Source of the DNA: Leisingera aquaemixtae
Lineage (GTDB): Bacteria > Pseudomonadota > Alphaproteobacteria > Rhodobacterales > Rhodobacteraceae
Reading direction: 5' to 3'
Assembly (NCBI RefSeq): GCF_019801145.1
Contig: NZ_JAHVJQ010000001.1
Location: forward strand, 1 to 64,000
DNA length: 64,000 bases
Made by a program: the position numbers and the translations under genes. Below are positions 63,873-64,000 of the stretch, piece by piece. Below the pieces are notes generated by a model that was not told the DNA's origin, did not search any database, and worked only from the letters and a program-made list of their open reading frames with translations. Every line of letters begins with the position of its first letter. Within the stretch, counting starts at the first letter, position 1.

Positions 63873-64000
63873 TCAAGCGCCGCGAAATTGTGCCGGCGTG
63901 ACGCCCAATCGTCTGCGGAAAGTGGTCGTCATGTGGCTCTGCGACGAAAAGCCGGTGGCATAAGCAATGCTGGCTATCGGCTCATTTGTTTTACTAAGCA
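63873..64000 (-). CDS. AraC family transcriptional regulator, C-terminal fragment
   Basis: On the minus strand from the right edge the frame reads EPIASIAYATGFSSQSHMTT followed by TFRRRLGVTPAQFRGA and TGA. This is the second helix-turn-helix and end of an AraC/XylS-type regulator: the IAxxxGFxSxSHFxxxFRRxxGxTPxxFR pattern is clear. About 42 codons are inside the window; the start and ligand-binding domain lie beyond the edge. It has no start codon in view. Confidence 0.88.
   Translation of the reverse strand, partial: LSKTNEPIASIAYATGFSSQSHMTTTFRRRLGVTPAQFRGA

Overview
This window is chromosomal DNA from an alphaproteobacterium, most likely a roseobacter-group Rhodobacteraceae (Leisingera/Phaeobacter/Ruegeria-like). 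The evidence is high GC, a Paracoccus-type nuo operon interrupted by small extra genes, Rhodobacterales-restricted small families (DUF5333, DUF5337, an RSP_7527-like protein), a WaaA/LpcC-like LPS core pair and an RNase J. The genus call is inference from remembered protein families; no search was run. Coding density is high, and I saw no tRNA, rRNA, CRISPR array, insertion sequence or prophage.

Layout, left to right. (1) 1-1629: the 3' end of pntB, its terminator, and a DUF3422 membrane-anchored protein. (2) 1702-11419: a peptide/N-acyl-amino-acid uptake and cleavage locus. A minus-strand operon (solute-binding protein, then two permeases) diverges from a plus-strand operon (fused double ATPase, ArgE-like deacetylase, two tandem M20 amidohydrolases). 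(3) 11531-14914 (-): moaA, waaA and a glycosyltransferase. (4) 15005-16777: a small lipoprotein, a DNA alkylation repair (HEAT-like) protein and a pyridoxamine-oxidase-like protein. (5) 16781-20750: glmU-glmS for UDP-GlcNAc, with gph divergent. (6) 20830-23287: a DegT/DnrJ aminotransferase, a CreA-like protein and an SH3/DUF1236 protein.

(7) 23444-32345: the leucine/isovalerate pathway. Isovaleryl-CoA dehydrogenase, an acyl-CoA ligase, both methylcrotonyl-CoA carboxylase subunits, HMG-CoA lyase and methylglutaconyl-CoA hydratase together carry isovaleryl-CoA to acetyl-CoA plus acetoacetate. An OmpW-type porin sits on the opposite strand between the first two genes, next to an FNR-like box. 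(8) 32488-49895: the complete 14-gene nuo operon (complex I) from a good promoter to a strong terminator. Seven non-nuo small genes are embedded in it, mostly by start/stop overlap; one, between nuoC and nuoD, has unusual codon usage. (9) 49917-53122: birA, coaX and rnj.

(10) 53282-57893 (-): a small helical protein, a DEAD-box helicase, a glycosyltransferase and prfC. (11) 58083-60322: a soluble PAS/histidine-kinase/receiver hybrid behind a hairpin-rich leader, then an orphan BrnA-like antitoxin. (12) 60850-64000: an NCS1 permease, a divergent GntR/FCD regulator, about 750 bases with no gene I can support, and the C-terminus of an AraC-family regulator running off the right edge on the minus strand.

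Most of the window is ordinary core metabolism. The points most worth a second look are an 11-bp-period GTGCACC-type tandem repeat present at two distant intergenic sites, the odd small gene between nuoC and nuoD, the set of conserved small genes inside nuo, the paired palindromes in the kinase leader, and the antitoxin whose best ribosome-binding site points to an ATA codon.
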